Shown: in pieces, positions 28,001 to 35,804 of the stretch
How positions within the stretch are numbered: the stretch's first letter is position 1
Layout of the letters: the number at the start of each line of letters is the position of its first letter
Source: Paludibacteraceae bacterium
Lineage (GTDB): Bacteria; Bacteroidota; Bacteroidia; Bacteroidales; Paludibacteraceae
DNA: 64,000 nt
Assembly (NCBI GenBank): GCA_017962085.1
Contig: JAGCWA010000016.1
Location: 1-64,000, forward strand
Reading direction: 5' to 3'
Position numbers and translations under genes: made by a program
The notes under the pieces: model-generated
What the model was told of the DNA's origin: nothing
What the model saw: the letters and a program-made list of their open reading frames with translations, nothing else
Database searches by the model: none

Positions 28001-29306
28001 CCGGCAAATCACCTTCACCGTCAACGACGAGACCAACGGCGCCACCTTCTGGGTGGACAGGGATAAGATCGACACCATCATCTTCAACCTACTGTCGAAC
28101 GCCTTCAAGTTCACGCCTGACGGCAAATCCGTCTCCGTACGCACCTATCTGGACAACGGAGAGGGCGTCATCGAGGTGGCCGACAAGGGGTGCGGAATGC
28201 CAAAGGATAAGCTCTCCATCATCTTCGAACGATACACCACGCTACAGAACTTCTCCCTCACCAAACAGAGCGGAACGGGCATCGGACTCTCCCTCGTCAA
28301 GGAGATCGTGGACCTCCACAAGGCCAGCGTGAGCGTGGAGAGCGAACCGAACGTGGGCACCACCTTCTCCATTCGTCTGAAGCCTGGCGTGGACCACTTC
28401 GACAACACGGTGGACATTGTCATCAACGACGAGACCAAAGGCACGCCGCATGCCGCCGAAACAGATCCGAAAGGGAACTCCCTCGACGCAGGCATGCAGG
28501 AGCAACCTAAACTGCTGATCGTGGAGGATAATGAACAACTGAGGGAATTCCTTCGTTCCGTATTAGGCAAACGCTTCCTCATCGTCGAGGCCGCAAACGG
28601 TGAACAAGGTCTGGAAGCCGCACAAAGGGAACTGCCGGACTTCATCCTCACCGACATCATGATGCCTGTGATGGACGGCATGGAGATGGTGAAACGAATC
28701 AGGGAGAGCGAACAGACCTCCCATATCCCTATCATCCTATTGACCGCTAAAACGGATATGCAGAGCAAGATAGAGTGCCTGAAGATCGGGGCGAACGACT
28801 ATATCACCAAACCGTTCAGCATGGCATATTTAGAGGCCAGGATCGACAATATCCTTTTGGAAAGGGAGAAGTGGCAGGAGAAATATAAAAACAACCTGAT
28901 AGGCAGCAGGATAACGGTCGATGACGAGACAAAAAGCGAGACGACCACCACAACCGAGCAGGAAGAACCGCTTGCGCCTAAGGACGATGCCTTCATGCGC
29001 TCCATCGTGGAGATCATCAACAAGAACATGGACAACAGCGACTTCTCTGTAGACGACCTGCAGAACGAACTCAAAATAGGCAAGTGGAACCTCACGTCCA
29101 AGGTGAAGGCGCTCGTCGGACTCACCCCGATGGAGTTCATCCGCGAGACCCGCCTATCCCACGCCGCCGACCTGATCGACAACAGCGACTACAACATGAC
29201 GCAGATCACCTACATGATCGGCATGTCCGACTCCCGCTACTTCAGCCGTTGCTTCAAACAGAAATATGGGGTTACCCCAACAGAATACAAGAACCGTAAA
29301 AAATAA
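25092..29306 (+). CDS. Hybrid two-component system sensor/regulator (HTCS)
   Basis: The 1,404-residue protein combines all parts of a two-component system. A signal peptide or anchor occupies residues 4-21. A periplasmic beta-propeller sensor follows with many GFVWATTLDGLSRFDG- or GNIWLGSSEGLTIF-type repeats. A Y_Y_Y domain lies near 775-835, then a membrane helix (GWAYLIYTLIIALIILAS, ~839-856). The histidine kinase has His in ISHELRTPLTL (~885), an N-box in LLSNAFKF and G-boxes DKGCGMP and GTGIGLSL. A receiver domain has its phosphoacceptor Asp in DFILTDIMMPVMDG (~1187). A C-terminal AraC-type HTH starts at ~1300. HTCS usually control polysaccharide-utilisation loci, but no susCD pair is nearby. 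It is coupled to apbE by an ATGA overlap. Confidence 0.95.
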   Translation: MNRRVFLTIATLCLAHLLTLGQIGTRISTYSTETGLSQNNVTGIIKGHSGFVWATTLDGLSRFDGYDFKNFKASSKELSRSISNQFIDIKQDQFHHLWILNDIGQVLRFNPKNETFSLYPSADSNKGDNYFSAAKIIQLTPSELWIIGSGESGALQIVVDSTEEAHIHYIDRDANETQGIKVNNVFMEKSGQRWALTKQGAATISQQDTLLTLNYIPLPDSLPAFQMIETDQELLIASAQGKVILYDKTKKRFSSVQIGTPSEEITHIFSLDDAHFCTISSDYTIRVVDLKDWTVKGTRTMDGSTEKIWQDERKNVYAKLKSKNTIYEIDARSHAIREEFTHSQTSSAILRDTMGVSWSAEPNAGIKKIVNFVSPTGPDADPPTIHTNLFSEAKALFEDDTRRLWVATEDGALRLFDTENKLIGFVNNKGEVGASKSYFGNISVIYQGRKGNIWISTDKSLLELTEQGKNHFSIKKCQATEPEFQPLSHSFSEIMEDSKGHLWLVSSNGGLHLLKQTENGYQFIHKENLFKFNYPPTVEKSHSIMEDKNGNIWLGSSEGLTIFSSDFDKPEEIRFFFYNTENTNLSNSCIYDIFQSERGDIWVASFGGGLFHLEGDFVLFQTPEFKPFSRSNNRFPSDLLYDIVDDAQNNLWILTEEAIIKFVTETEITESFGQVQDFRCSEDAGEKLVRRHSGFISTATNTGYFSFNPQEVKSVDYMPQIVITRFLLFNKEPNIHEENSVIHTSANYVEKITLKHNQSVFSIGYASLDYRFPEHIQYAYMLKPFETEWNYVGNQRLATYTNLPKGEYTFLVKSTNSEGIWYDNIREMKIVVLPSFWETGWAYLIYTLIIALIILASASIYRSKTKMKMEQEISDSKLQFFTDISHELRTPLTLINGPLENVLENGSLRPEDRDQLEVVRTNTNRMLRMMNQIMDFRKIQSNKMRLRVEQTRLGEFIASCSSTFLKLAGNRQITFTVNDETNGATFWVDRDKIDTIIFNLLSNAFKFTPDGKSVSVRTYLDNGEGVIEVADKGCGMPKDKLSIIFERYTTLQNFSLTKQSGTGIGLSLVKEIVDLHKASVSVESEPNVGTTFSIRLKPGVDHFDNTVDIVINDETKGTPHAAETDPKGNSLDAGMQEQPKLLIVEDNEQLREFLRSVLGKRFLIVEAANGEQGLEAAQRELPDFILTDIMMPVMDGMEMVKRIRESEQTSHIPIILLTAKTDMQSKIECLKIGANDYITKPFSMAYLEARIDNILLEREKWQEKYKNNLIGSRITVDDETKSETTTTTEQEEPLAPKDDAFMRSIVEIINKNMDNSDFSVDDLQNELKIGKWNLTSKVKALVGLTPMEFIRETRLSHAADLIDNSDYNMTQITYMIGMSDSRYFSRCFKQKYGVTPTEYKNRKK

Positions 29307-29314
29307 AATAGATT

Positions 29315-30376
29315 ATGAACGTATATGATTTTGTCTCATTCGGAGGCTTTTTGCTGATTATCTCCTTCCTACTCGCCTTAGACCTTGGCGTATTCCACAA
29401 GGATGATCATGTCGTGTCATTTAAGGAGTCCATGACGTGGACCTGCATTTGGGTGGCGGTCGCCATGCTCTTCGGCGGAGTCATCTATTTCTTCGGGGAA
29501 TACATCCATGGAGTGGACTCATTCGAAAGGCTCACCGACCTCAATGCGCTACATGGGCATGGACTGAAGCTGGACCCTCAGCAAGGGCTGGACGTTAACC
29601 TACATCTCTACCGCAAAGCCCTCACGCTGGAATACTTCTCGGGCTACGTGATCGAGGAGATGCTCTCCGTGGACAACATCTTCGTGATGATCATGATCTT
29701 CATGAGCTTCGGTGTCGAGAAGAAGTACTACCACAGGGTGCTGTTCTGGGGAATCATCGGAGCCATCGTTCTGCGTTTCTCCTTCATATTCCTCTGCTCC
29801 GCCCTTATCCAACGCTTCACGTGGGTGCTCGCCGTCTTTGGCGCCCTGCTCATCTTCTCTGGTCTGAAGATGCTTGTAGGGAAAGAGGAGGAGGAAAAGA
29901 TTGACACGGAGAACCACCCTATCGTCAAGTTCGCCGCCAGACATTTCAGGTTGGATAAGACATACAAGGGACATGACTTTTTCGTGCGCAATGAGGGGAA
30001 ACTCTTCATCACGACCCTTTTCCTCGTGCTTTTGGTCATCGAGTTCTCCGACATCCTCTTCGCGGTGGATTCCATCCCTGCCATCTTCTCCGTCACGAGG
30101 GATCCGTACATCGTGTTCTTCTCGAACATCTTCGCCATCATGGGACTCCGTTCCCTCTTCTTCATGCTCAGCAACGTGATGAACATGTTCTGCAGGCTAA
30201 AGACCGGTTTGGGCGTGCTGCTGTCGTTCATCGGTGTCAAGATGTTGCTCAACACATTCTTTGAGATAGAGATCGGTCCTGGCACATCCCTGTTGGTTAT
30301 CTTAGGCATATTGGCGCTCAGCATCGTCGCGTCCCTGCTCTTCCCAGTGAAGGATGCGAAGAAAGTGGAAGAGTAG
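29315..30376 (+). CDS. TerC/Alx-family membrane protein
   Basis: The 353-residue integral membrane protein has eight to nine hydrophobic helices and the family's acidic membrane motifs: LALDLGVFHK near residue 24, EEMLSVDNIFVMIM (~115-128) and IEFSDILFAVDSIPAIF (~240-256). TerC-family members export manganese or help load metals onto exported proteins, and some are pH-regulated (Alx). The ATG is nine bases after the HTCS stop codon, so it is probably the third gene of the apbE operon. It is followed by a strong bidirectional terminator. Substrate is inferred from the family. Confidence 0.92.
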   Translation: MNVYDFVSFGGFLLIISFLLALDLGVFHKDDHVVSFKESMTWTCIWVAVAMLFGGVIYFFGEYIHGVDSFERLTDLNALHGHGLKLDPQQGLDVNLHLYRKALTLEYFSGYVIEEMLSVDNIFVMIMIFMSFGVEKKYYHRVLFWGIIGAIVLRFSFIFLCSALIQRFTWVLAVFGALLIFSGLKMLVGKEEEEKIDTENHPIVKFAARHFRLDKTYKGHDFFVRNEGKLFITTLFLVLLVIEFSDILFAVDSIPAIFSVTRDPYIVFFSNIFAIMGLRSLFFMLSNVMNMFCRLKTGLGVLLSFIGVKMLLNTFFEIEIGPGTSLLVILGILALSIVASLLFPVKDAKKVEE

Positions 30377-30401
30377 TTTTTTAGAAATATAAAATAAAAA
30401 G

Positions 30402-30439
30402 GGAAGCCCTATTGCCGAATCATCGAGCAATAGGGCTTC
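30402..30439. terminator. Bidirectional terminator between terC and manC
   Basis: Fourteen-base arms at 30402-30415 and 30426-30439 are perfect inverted copies with a 10-base loop. A-rich sequence lies before the hairpin and a T-rich tract after it, so it can serve both convergent genes. Confidence 0.85.
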
Positions 30440-30464
30440 CTCCTTATTTTGTGAGGGAGATCGA

Positions 30465-31544
30465 TTATATGAACTCCTCGCCGATCTTCACCTTCGTGTC
30501 GTTCACGAATTGTCTGATATGCTGTTCCTCCTCCTTTTTGCAGATTAGAAGCGCCTTGTCGGCCTCCGCGACAATATAGCCGTCCAAGCCTTGAATCACC
30601 GCCAATTTGCCCTCTGGAAGCGCCACAACGTTGTTTTTGCTGTCGTAGAAGAGCGTCTTGCACTTCAGCGTGACATTCTTCTCAGCATCCTTGTTAGAGT
30701 GCTCGTAAACAGAGCCCCACGTACCGAGGTCAGACCAACCGAAGTTGGCGGCCAACACATGCACGTTCTTCGCCTTCTCGAGGATCGCGTAGTCGATGGA
30801 GATGTTTGTACAAGACTGGTAAATACTATCGATGAACTCCTGTTCCTTCTCCGTGCCATAGAATGCGGCGCCCCCCTCGAACTTACGGTTCATTTCGTTC
30901 AGGTAGAGGTCGAACGCCTCGATGATCGTGTTCACGTTCCACAGGAACATACCCGAGTTCCAGAAGAAATCGCCACTCTCCAAGAATATCTTAGCCAATT
31001 CAATATTAGGCTTCTCTGTGAAAGTCTTCACCTTCAAGATGTTGCGGTCGGAAGTGAGGTCAGCCACCTGGATGTATCCATAACCCGTTTCAGGTCTGCT
31101 CGGTTTAATGCCCAACGTCAGGATGTCACCATGATCCTTGGTATACTCCAAACCATTCAGGATTGTCTGCACAAACTCATCCTCCTTCAGGATCAGATGA
31201 TCGGAAGGGGAAACGACAATGTTCGCGTTAGGGTTCTCCGCCTTGATACGGTGCATCGCATAGGCGATACACGGTGCGGTATTCCTGCGGGCAGGCTCCA
31301 ACAAGACCTGATTTGCCTTCAGGTCCGGCAATTGCTCCAATACAAGATCTTTATATTGACTACTTGATGCTATCAGTATATGCTCTTTAGGAACCACCTT
31401 CAAAAAACGATCATACGTCATTTGAAGCAATGAACGTCCTGTGCCAAAGAAATCCAGGAATTGTTTAGGTCTATTGTTAGTGCTGAACGGCCAAAAACGG
31501 CTTCCAACACCACCCGCCATTATTACACAATAATTGTTACTCAT
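30465..31544 (-). CDS. manC: Mannose-1-phosphate guanylyltransferase
   Basis: The 359-residue enzyme makes GDP-mannose from GTP and mannose-1-phosphate for surface polysaccharides and fucose synthesis. The pyrophosphorylase signature GGVGSRFWPFSTNNRPKQF is at residues 11-29, and SPSDHLI, TFTEKPN and ANFGWSDLGTW mark the sugar-nucleotide site. It lacks the C-terminal phosphomannose-isomerase domain of the longer bifunctional enzymes, as is common in Bacteroidota. The ATG at 31544 is preferred to an upstream start at 31577 because homology begins at MSNNYCVIMAGG. It has its own promoter. Confidence 0.93.
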   Translation of the reverse strand: MSNNYCVIMAGGVGSRFWPFSTNNRPKQFLDFFGTGRSLLQMTYDRFLKVVPKEHILIASSSQYKDLVLEQLPDLKANQVLLEPARRNTAPCIAYAMHRIKAENPNANIVVSPSDHLILKEDEFVQTILNGLEYTKDHGDILTLGIKPSRPETGYGYIQVADLTSDRNILKVKTFTEKPNIELAKIFLESGDFFWNSGMFLWNVNTIIEAFDLYLNEMNRKFEGGAAFYGTEKEQEFIDSIYQSCTNISIDYAILEKAKNVHVLAANFGWSDLGTWGSVYEHSNKDAEKNVTLKCKTLFYDSKNNVVALPEGKLAVIQGLDGYIVAEADKALLICKKEEEQHIRQFVNDTKVKIGEEFI

Positions 31545-31574
31545 TATATTGTTCTTTAAATTGTAGTCAGCGCA

Positions 31575-31582
31575 CAAAATTA
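31575..31582 (-). promoter_or_regulatory. -7 box of manC
   Basis: The minus strand reads TAATTTTG, an exact match, 30 bases before the ATG at 31544. Confidence 0.5.
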
Positions 31583-31817
31583 GTATTTTTCTTTAATAAC
31601 TCAAGTCTGTTTTGTGAAATAATATAGAACGATATTACACGAAAATTTTTATATATCAACGAAATAGCACCATAAAGCAAAGGAAACACAGCGTTTCTCT
31701 GGCCTTGAGGCCTACACATCCACCCTCCTCCATAAATCATTTTTATTTTTTTAGACTGATTCACAACGCATTAAAATATATTATTCACAAAAAGTAAAAA
31801 AAACAGGGCAAACATGC

Positions 31818-31847
31818 TTGCTATTCGAGAAAAAACAAATATCTTTG
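31818..31847 (+). promoter_or_regulatory. Promoter of tRNA-Leu
   Basis: TTG (31818-31820) and TATCTTTG (31840-31847) are separated by 19 bases, a textbook Bacteroidota promoter, 32 bases before the tRNA. Confidence 0.75.
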
Positions 31848-31879
31848 CACCGCAATTGAGAACGATAGTTCGACAATTC

Positions 31880-31963
31880 GCCCAGGTGGCGGAATCGGTA
31901 GACGCGCTGGTCTCAAACACCAGTGGATTCACTTCCATCCCGGTTCGACCCCGGGCCTGGGTA
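31880..31963 (+). tRNA. tRNA-Leu (anticodon CAA)
   Basis: The 84-base gene has a long variable arm typical of class II tRNAs. Acceptor GCCCAGG pairs with CCTGGGT (one G-U pair), the loop CTCAAAC gives anticodon CAA, and the T-arm contains GGTTCGACC. The last 12 bases around the 3' end are repeated at 37246-37257 and serve as the integration site of the element that follows. Confidence 0.95.
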
Positions 31964-31964
31964 C
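31953..31964 (+). repeat. Attachment site copy inside tRNA-Leu 3' end
   Basis: GGGCCTGGGTAC is the tRNA 3' end plus one flanking base and is identical to 37246-37257. Confidence 0.85.
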
Positions 31965-32022
31965 ATACACCAAAAGATAATCCCTTGTAAAACAAACATT
32001 TACAGGGGATTTAATTTTTTAA

Positions 32023-32062
32023 AGGTGTACTAAAAGTGTACTATATAACATTGAGGTGTACT
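32023..32062 (+). repeat. Three AGGTGTACT-type repeats inside the left end of the element
   Basis: Copies are at 32023-32031, 32034-32042 (AAGTGTACT) and 32054-32062. Related copies sit at the right end. The arrangement resembles the arm-type binding sites of a tyrosine integrase or sites for an excisionase. The remaining bases from 31965 to 32203 hold no other gene. Confidence 0.65.
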
Positions 32063-32203
32063 TTTGTGTTGTTTTAGCCACACAAGAAAGGGGTGTAAGT
32101 GCATCACTACACAACACCCCCACCAAAAAAATATAGTTGGCTTTAACAAAGCCGTTGCAAAAGTATAAAATATAATTATTTTTCTGTCTGGTTGAGGCTC
32201 TTT

Positions 32204-32689
32204 TTACTCTGGCTGTAGCCCATATAATTGAAGTGCATCACTATAAGCCTTTTTATCAAACATACCTCCATCCCATCCAAACATTTCTTGTGTGCATTCC
32301 TCCTTAAGCACACTCCTTGCATCCGTTTGCCCCGTGTCCAAATCCTTAATCTTTTCAATTAACCACATTGCCGTTTTCAGCCTATTAGTTTCACTTTCTG
32401 AGTGCAAACCATCGTTTATCACTTGCAAGGCATCGTTTGCAAGTCCAAACAAGCCATTTCTTAAATTATCTCTATAGTCTTTAGCCTGTTTGTTTAGAAA
32501 GCATTGGAATGTAACAAGCCTTTGCCATTCATATATCGTGCATCGGTTTACATTCAATTTCACAGCAACCGCTGAAATAGTTTCACCTGTTGCAAGCATC
32601 ATTGCAACTTGTTCCTGCAATGGGGTTAAGCCCGTCTGAGGATTCACATTGTTTTTTTCTGTTGGTTTTCGTCTGTTTTTGTCTGCCAT
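32204..32689 (-). CDS. HTH protein of the element (terminase-small-subunit-like)
   Basis: The 161-residue protein contains a helix-turn-helix at about residues 20-60 (LTPLQEQVAMMLATGETISA, then VAVKLNVNRCTIYEWQ), followed by a helical region with repeated Leu and Asn. This layout resembles phage HTH or terminase-small-subunit-like proteins. There is no large terminase gene in the element, so a packaging role is doubtful; a regulatory role, or hijacking a helper's packaging, are both possible. It is the last gene of the minus-strand set, 69 bases after the replication gene, next to the tRNA end. Confidence 0.65.
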   Translation of the reverse strand: MADKNRRKPTEKNNVNPQTGLTPLQEQVAMMLATGETISAVAVKLNVNRCTIYEWQRLVTFQCFLNKQAKDYRDNLRNGLFGLANDALQVINDGLHSESETNRLKTAMWLIEKIKDLDTGQTDARSVLKEECTQEMFGWDGGMFDKKAYSDALQLYGLQPE

Positions 32690-32758
32690 ATCTTCAATAT
32701 TTTAAATTGTTGAATGTTACCAAATTCTGGTAACAACATACACTTTATTATAAGACAA

Positions 32759-33703
32759 TCACACATAAGCCCCACAATTTCTCACCTCATTATCCAACTC
32801 CCTCATAAGTTCATCGGAAACGGTAATATTGGCTTTTGTGGCTACTTCTTGGATTTTGTTTTTAAGTCTGGTGTAATTCTTTCTATCCTCAAACACACCT
32901 GCCCCTTTCAACTCATCCAGAAAGCCTCCAATCTGGGTTTGGTCTGTCTGGGTTATCAATCGTGCAACAAACACGTTGAAAGCGTCTGTAACGGTCTTAA
33001 TCTCACTCATAATATTAGTTTTTATCTGGTTCAACTTGGTTATTGAAAAATAACTATCTTGATAACGTCTAACCATCATTTTGTAAAAGGGTGCATCATA
33101 CAGGGTTGAGGCTGTAACCTCTGGCACTTTCAATTGATTAGATAGTCTGCCATTTAGCCTCATCTCATATCTCAACAGGTTTGCCCCTTCCAAATCCTCT
33201 GGGTAGTCCATTCCTTTGGCTCTGGCATCTGCCATCTTATCATAGAAAGCAAACACTTTAGGTTGTTGCCTTCCTGTCCCTTTATAATACAGGGTTGAGG
33301 GTTCAAAGTGGTATCGGTTCAATCTGGGCATATTACCCAATTTTGCAAGGTACTCTGAAACTTGGTGCATCATAAAAAAGTTTATGCCAAATTCAAGCCC
33401 TGTAACATTTGCTTTGTCTGCCTGTAGGTGTAAAGCGTCACTCAACTTTGCTATTGCTTGGGCTGTTGTGTGCCTATCCAGAGGATAAACATTGCTACCA
33501 TACAGGTATTTTGGCAAACTCCCCACCACCGACAAACCACCAACAAAGATAGACACTTTCAACCCCTCCAAATTGCCAAAGGTTTTAACCTCTCCCGTCT
33601 TGTGGTTTATCTGTGTGTTAGCCTCATCCAGATAGTTGGCTATAGTGGGGTATTGTTCCCCCACCATAGCCCTATCAATCCAGAGTTTTACTTTGTCGTA
33701 CAT
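32759..33703 (-). CDS. Phage/plasmid replication protein, II/X-like
   Basis: The 314-residue protein resembles the replication initiators of filamentous phages and related plasmids (gene II/X type). It begins with MYDKVKLWIDRA. Then come LKVSIFVGGLSVVGSLPKYL near residue 48, VTGLEFGINFFM near 100 and LLRYEMRLNGRLSNQL near 180, matching the order of conserved segments in that family. The C-terminal third is more variable. Such proteins nick one strand at the origin to start rolling-circle replication. I cannot assign the catalytic Tyr residues from inspection. Its presence means that the element can probably replicate after excision. Confidence 0.7.
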   Translation of the reverse strand: MYDKVKLWIDRAMVGEQYPTIANYLDEANTQINHKTGEVKTFGNLEGLKVSIFVGGLSVVGSLPKYLYGSNVYPLDRHTTAQAIAKLSDALHLQADKANVTGLEFGINFFMMHQVSEYLAKLGNMPRLNRYHFEPSTLYYKGTGRQQPKVFAFYDKMADARAKGMDYPEDLEGANLLRYEMRLNGRLSNQLKVPEVTASTLYDAPFYKMMVRRYQDSYFSITKLNQIKTNIMSEIKTVTDAFNVFVARLITQTDQTQIGGFLDELKGAGVFEDRKNYTRLKNKIQEVATKANITVSDELMRELDNEVRNCGAYV

Positions 33704-33736
33704 CTGTGTTATTTGTTACCAATTTTTGCCCACAAA

Positions 33737-34279
33737 CTACATATTATTATAAAACACTTCCCTCTGGGCTTGCTTTCTCAAAGCCTGTAAAGCCTCATCA
33801 AAACCACCCATTTTTAGTTGCTTACAATAGGAACTAATAAGCACCTTTGCACCCTCCAACACCAGCAATTCAATACAGGTGGGAATTAGGTTTGTGGGGT
33901 CTTTCTCATCTTGGTACAACTTAAACAAATACCCATCTCCCTTATATTCATAGAAAGGGTTGGGCTTTTTATCCTTGCTGTAGTTGGGTTTATCCAGAGG
34001 GTAGCCATAGGCAAAACCACTCAACTTGCCATCCTCAAAATACTCTTTTAAGCCTGTAAAGTTGAGGCTGTTTTTTGCCTGTAGCCTCATAGAGGGCACA
34101 TTATCCCCCTCCTTTAGTTTCTCCATCAAGTTCATAGACACAAGTCCATCCCTGCCCCTTAATTGTTCCATAGGAGGGTAAAATCCTGCTTGGGCTTTAA
34201 TCGTGTATTTGGGTGTCTTATTGCCTTTAGGGGTGGTGTTCACCATCTTGGCATAAAATCGTATGTTTGGAGTGTTCAT
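33737..34279 (-). CDS. Conserved-looking protein of unknown function in the element
   Basis: The 180-residue protein starts at an ATG that overlaps the stop of the HTH gene by four bases; an in-frame ATG at 34306 is less likely. It is rich in Lys, Pro, Gly and aromatics in the first two thirds (KGNKTPKYTIKAQAGFYPPM, GYPLDKPNYSKDKK), which looks beta-rich, and ends in a helical, Lys-rich tail. The position just before the replication gene is where filamentous phages encode a single-strand DNA-binding protein, but no such motif was recognised. No function can be assigned. Confidence 0.65.
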   Translation of the reverse strand: MNTPNIRFYAKMVNTTPKGNKTPKYTIKAQAGFYPPMEQLRGRDGLVSMNLMEKLKEGDNVPSMRLQAKNSLNFTGLKEYFEDGKLSGFAYGYPLDKPNYSKDKKPNPFYEYKGDGYLFKLYQDEKDPTNLIPTCIELLVLEGAKVLISSYCKQLKMGGFDEALQALRKQAQREVFYNNM

Positions 34280-34563
34280 TTTGCACCTCCTTTCATACAA
34301 TAACATTGAGCCTTTTGGCTTAACTCATCGGCTGTTGCAACTCTGTTGTTTTGTAACCACGTTTCCAACTCTTGCCTGTTGAAATAGCACATCTTGCCCA
34401 TTGGCTTGTAATGAGGTATCTTTTGCCCCATTGTCAACTTGTACAAGTATGATTTGGATATGCCCAAATATCTTGCCGTTTCGTCACTTGTAAGCACTTC
34501 TTTTGTGCAAAAAATAGTGTTTGCTGTTATTAGGTCAGCCACCTGTTTTAAATCCTCTGTCAT
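34276..34563 (-). CDS. Excisionase-like helix-turn-helix protein
   Basis: The 95-residue protein has a MerR/excisionase-type HTH with wing: LTSDETARYLGISKSYLYKL (residues ~24-43) followed by KIPHYKPMGKMCYFNRQELE. This pattern is common in small recombination-directionality factors and in regulators next to Bacteroidota integrases. It probably biases the integrase toward excision or controls the replication operon. It is the first gene of the set with the 180-residue protein and the replication gene. A 230-base non-coding gap with two inverted repeats lies upstream. Confidence 0.75.
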   Translation of the reverse strand: MTEDLKQVADLITANTIFCTKEVLTSDETARYLGISKSYLYKLTMGQKIPHYKPMGKMCYFNRQELETWLQNNRVATADELSQKAQCYCMKGGAK

Positions 34564-34600
34564 TTTTTAAGATTTATGTTTGGGCTGTCAGAGGGTGTTA

Positions 34601-34649
34601 GCAAGCCCAACCCCCTTGTTTGCCCTGCTCCCTGTCTGGTAGGGCTTGC
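34601..34649. repeat. Inverted repeat with large loop in the element's non-coding gap
   Basis: GCAAGCCC (34601-34608) and GGGCTTGC (34642-34649) are perfect inverted copies separated by 33 bases rich in pyrimidines. It lies upstream of the HTH gene and could be a leader structure or part of a replication origin. Confidence 0.5.
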
Positions 34650-34720
34650 TATTCTTATCCTACCTTTGAGAAAGCAATGACAAAGGAATAAAGGAAAATC
34701 CACAATAAAGAAAAAAGAAA

Positions 34721-34763
34721 ATGTACTTTAATTGTCCGTTGTTAAGTGACAATTAAAGTACAT
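34721..34763. repeat. 16-bp perfect hairpin; terminator or origin
   Basis: Arms at 34721-34736 and 34748-34763 are perfect 16-base inverted copies with an 11-base loop. On the minus strand it is followed by a T-rich tract, so it can terminate the gene ending at 34794. It contains TGTACTTTA, resembling the end repeats of the element, and lies in the main internal gap where an origin could be. Confidence 0.6.
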
Positions 34764-34793
34764 TAAAAGCAACCTCCATTGGTTTGTTGGGGG

Positions 34794-35804
34794 CTAATCA
34801 AGGCTTTTTATTGCCCCCTCTAATTCCTCATTGATAAACATACTTTCATTTAAGTATCTGTTATAACCTGTCTTACTGCCAATATCCCCAAACTCATTTT
34901 TTACTTCGGTGTAAGTCGGTCTTGCCAACCACCCTTTCTTTAGGCAAGCCAATATTATCAAGGTGGCATCTTTCCCCTTTTTACCATCAATCTTTGTGTG
35001 TATCTTTTTCAACTTGTTCCCATCGGCATCATCAATCATTCTATCCTTAAAAGTTTTCTTTGGTCTGCCCCTGCCTCTGGTTTTCTTGGTCTGTTCCTGT
35101 TGAGGCTCTGGGGTGAGGTTCTGGGCATCTGTTGTTTGCTCTTGTTGAGGCTCTTTTGGTAGTGCATCAATGTATCTTTGTCTGAGGTTGTCACTGCCCA
35201 AAGCCTTGTTTACAAGGTTATTATTGGGATTTTCCATTAGATATATACCCATTAATTCTTGCAATTTCATCATATCTATACCACATGACAGCAAAAAGGC
35301 ATATAAACGATTAGCAAACACAATCATAGCATTGTAATAAAAACTCAAACATTCCTCCACAGAATTTTCCTCCACCCAAGCACCTTTACCAATCATTCTT
35401 CTAAATTGGTCTCTAACATACAAAGTCCATTCATTTTGTTCTGTTGGCGTGAAAACGCCTGCAATATTACATCCTTGTTCACCAAATGGGGCTAACAAAG
35501 AGAATAAATATTCTCTTCTTTCAACTTCATACAAACAGCTATTAAAGTTTGCTTTAATCTCATTCATCAAAGGACTATCATTTAGTTCAAGCACCTTAAA
35601 ATTAAAAGCATTTGTATATTTCAATATTTCTTCTGGGTACACCTGTTTTATGTAAAATTCCCAACTTTCATCTCGTTTAGTATCTTTTGTTTCTGGCAAG
35701 TCGTGTACGGCTCTTAAATATTCAATACATTTGCTTACAACACCATTAATTTTAAACGCATCAAAAAACTTTTTTTCTATTGTCTTATCCATAGCCTCAA
35801 CCAT
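34794..35804 (-). CDS. AT-hook-containing element protein of unknown function
   Basis: The 336-residue protein has a helical N-terminal region (~1-215) without a recognisable motif. A linker with two PQQEQT repeats follows (~220-240), then an AT-hook-like sequence TRGRGRPKKTFKDR (~240-253) that would bind the minor groove of AT-rich DNA, and a C-terminal domain of ~80 residues starting at KIDGKKGKDATLIILACLKK. Its ATG overlaps the integrase stop by one base (TAATG), so the two are made together. It may help the integrase or segregate or regulate the element; this is inference. It ends next to the hairpin at 34721-34763. Confidence 0.65.
   Translation of the reverse strand: MVEAMDKTIEKKFFDAFKINGVVSKCIEYLRAVHDLPETKDTKRDESWEFYIKQVYPEEILKYTNAFNFKVLELNDSPLMNEIKANFNSCLYEVERREYLFSLLAPFGEQGCNIAGVFTPTEQNEWTLYVRDQFRRMIGKGAWVEENSVEECLSFYYNAMIVFANRLYAFLLSCGIDMMKLQELMGIYLMENPNNNLVNKALGSDNLRQRYIDALPKEPQQEQTTDAQNLTPEPQQEQTKKTRGRGRPKKTFKDRMIDDADGNKLKKIHTKIDGKKGKDATLIILACLKKGWLARPTYTEVKNEFGDIGSKTGYNRYLNESMFINEELEGAIKSLD

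Noticed and set aside
31771-31995. 74-codon open frame on the minus strand over tRNA-Leu
   Set aside because: Antisense to a tRNA gene, no coding features.
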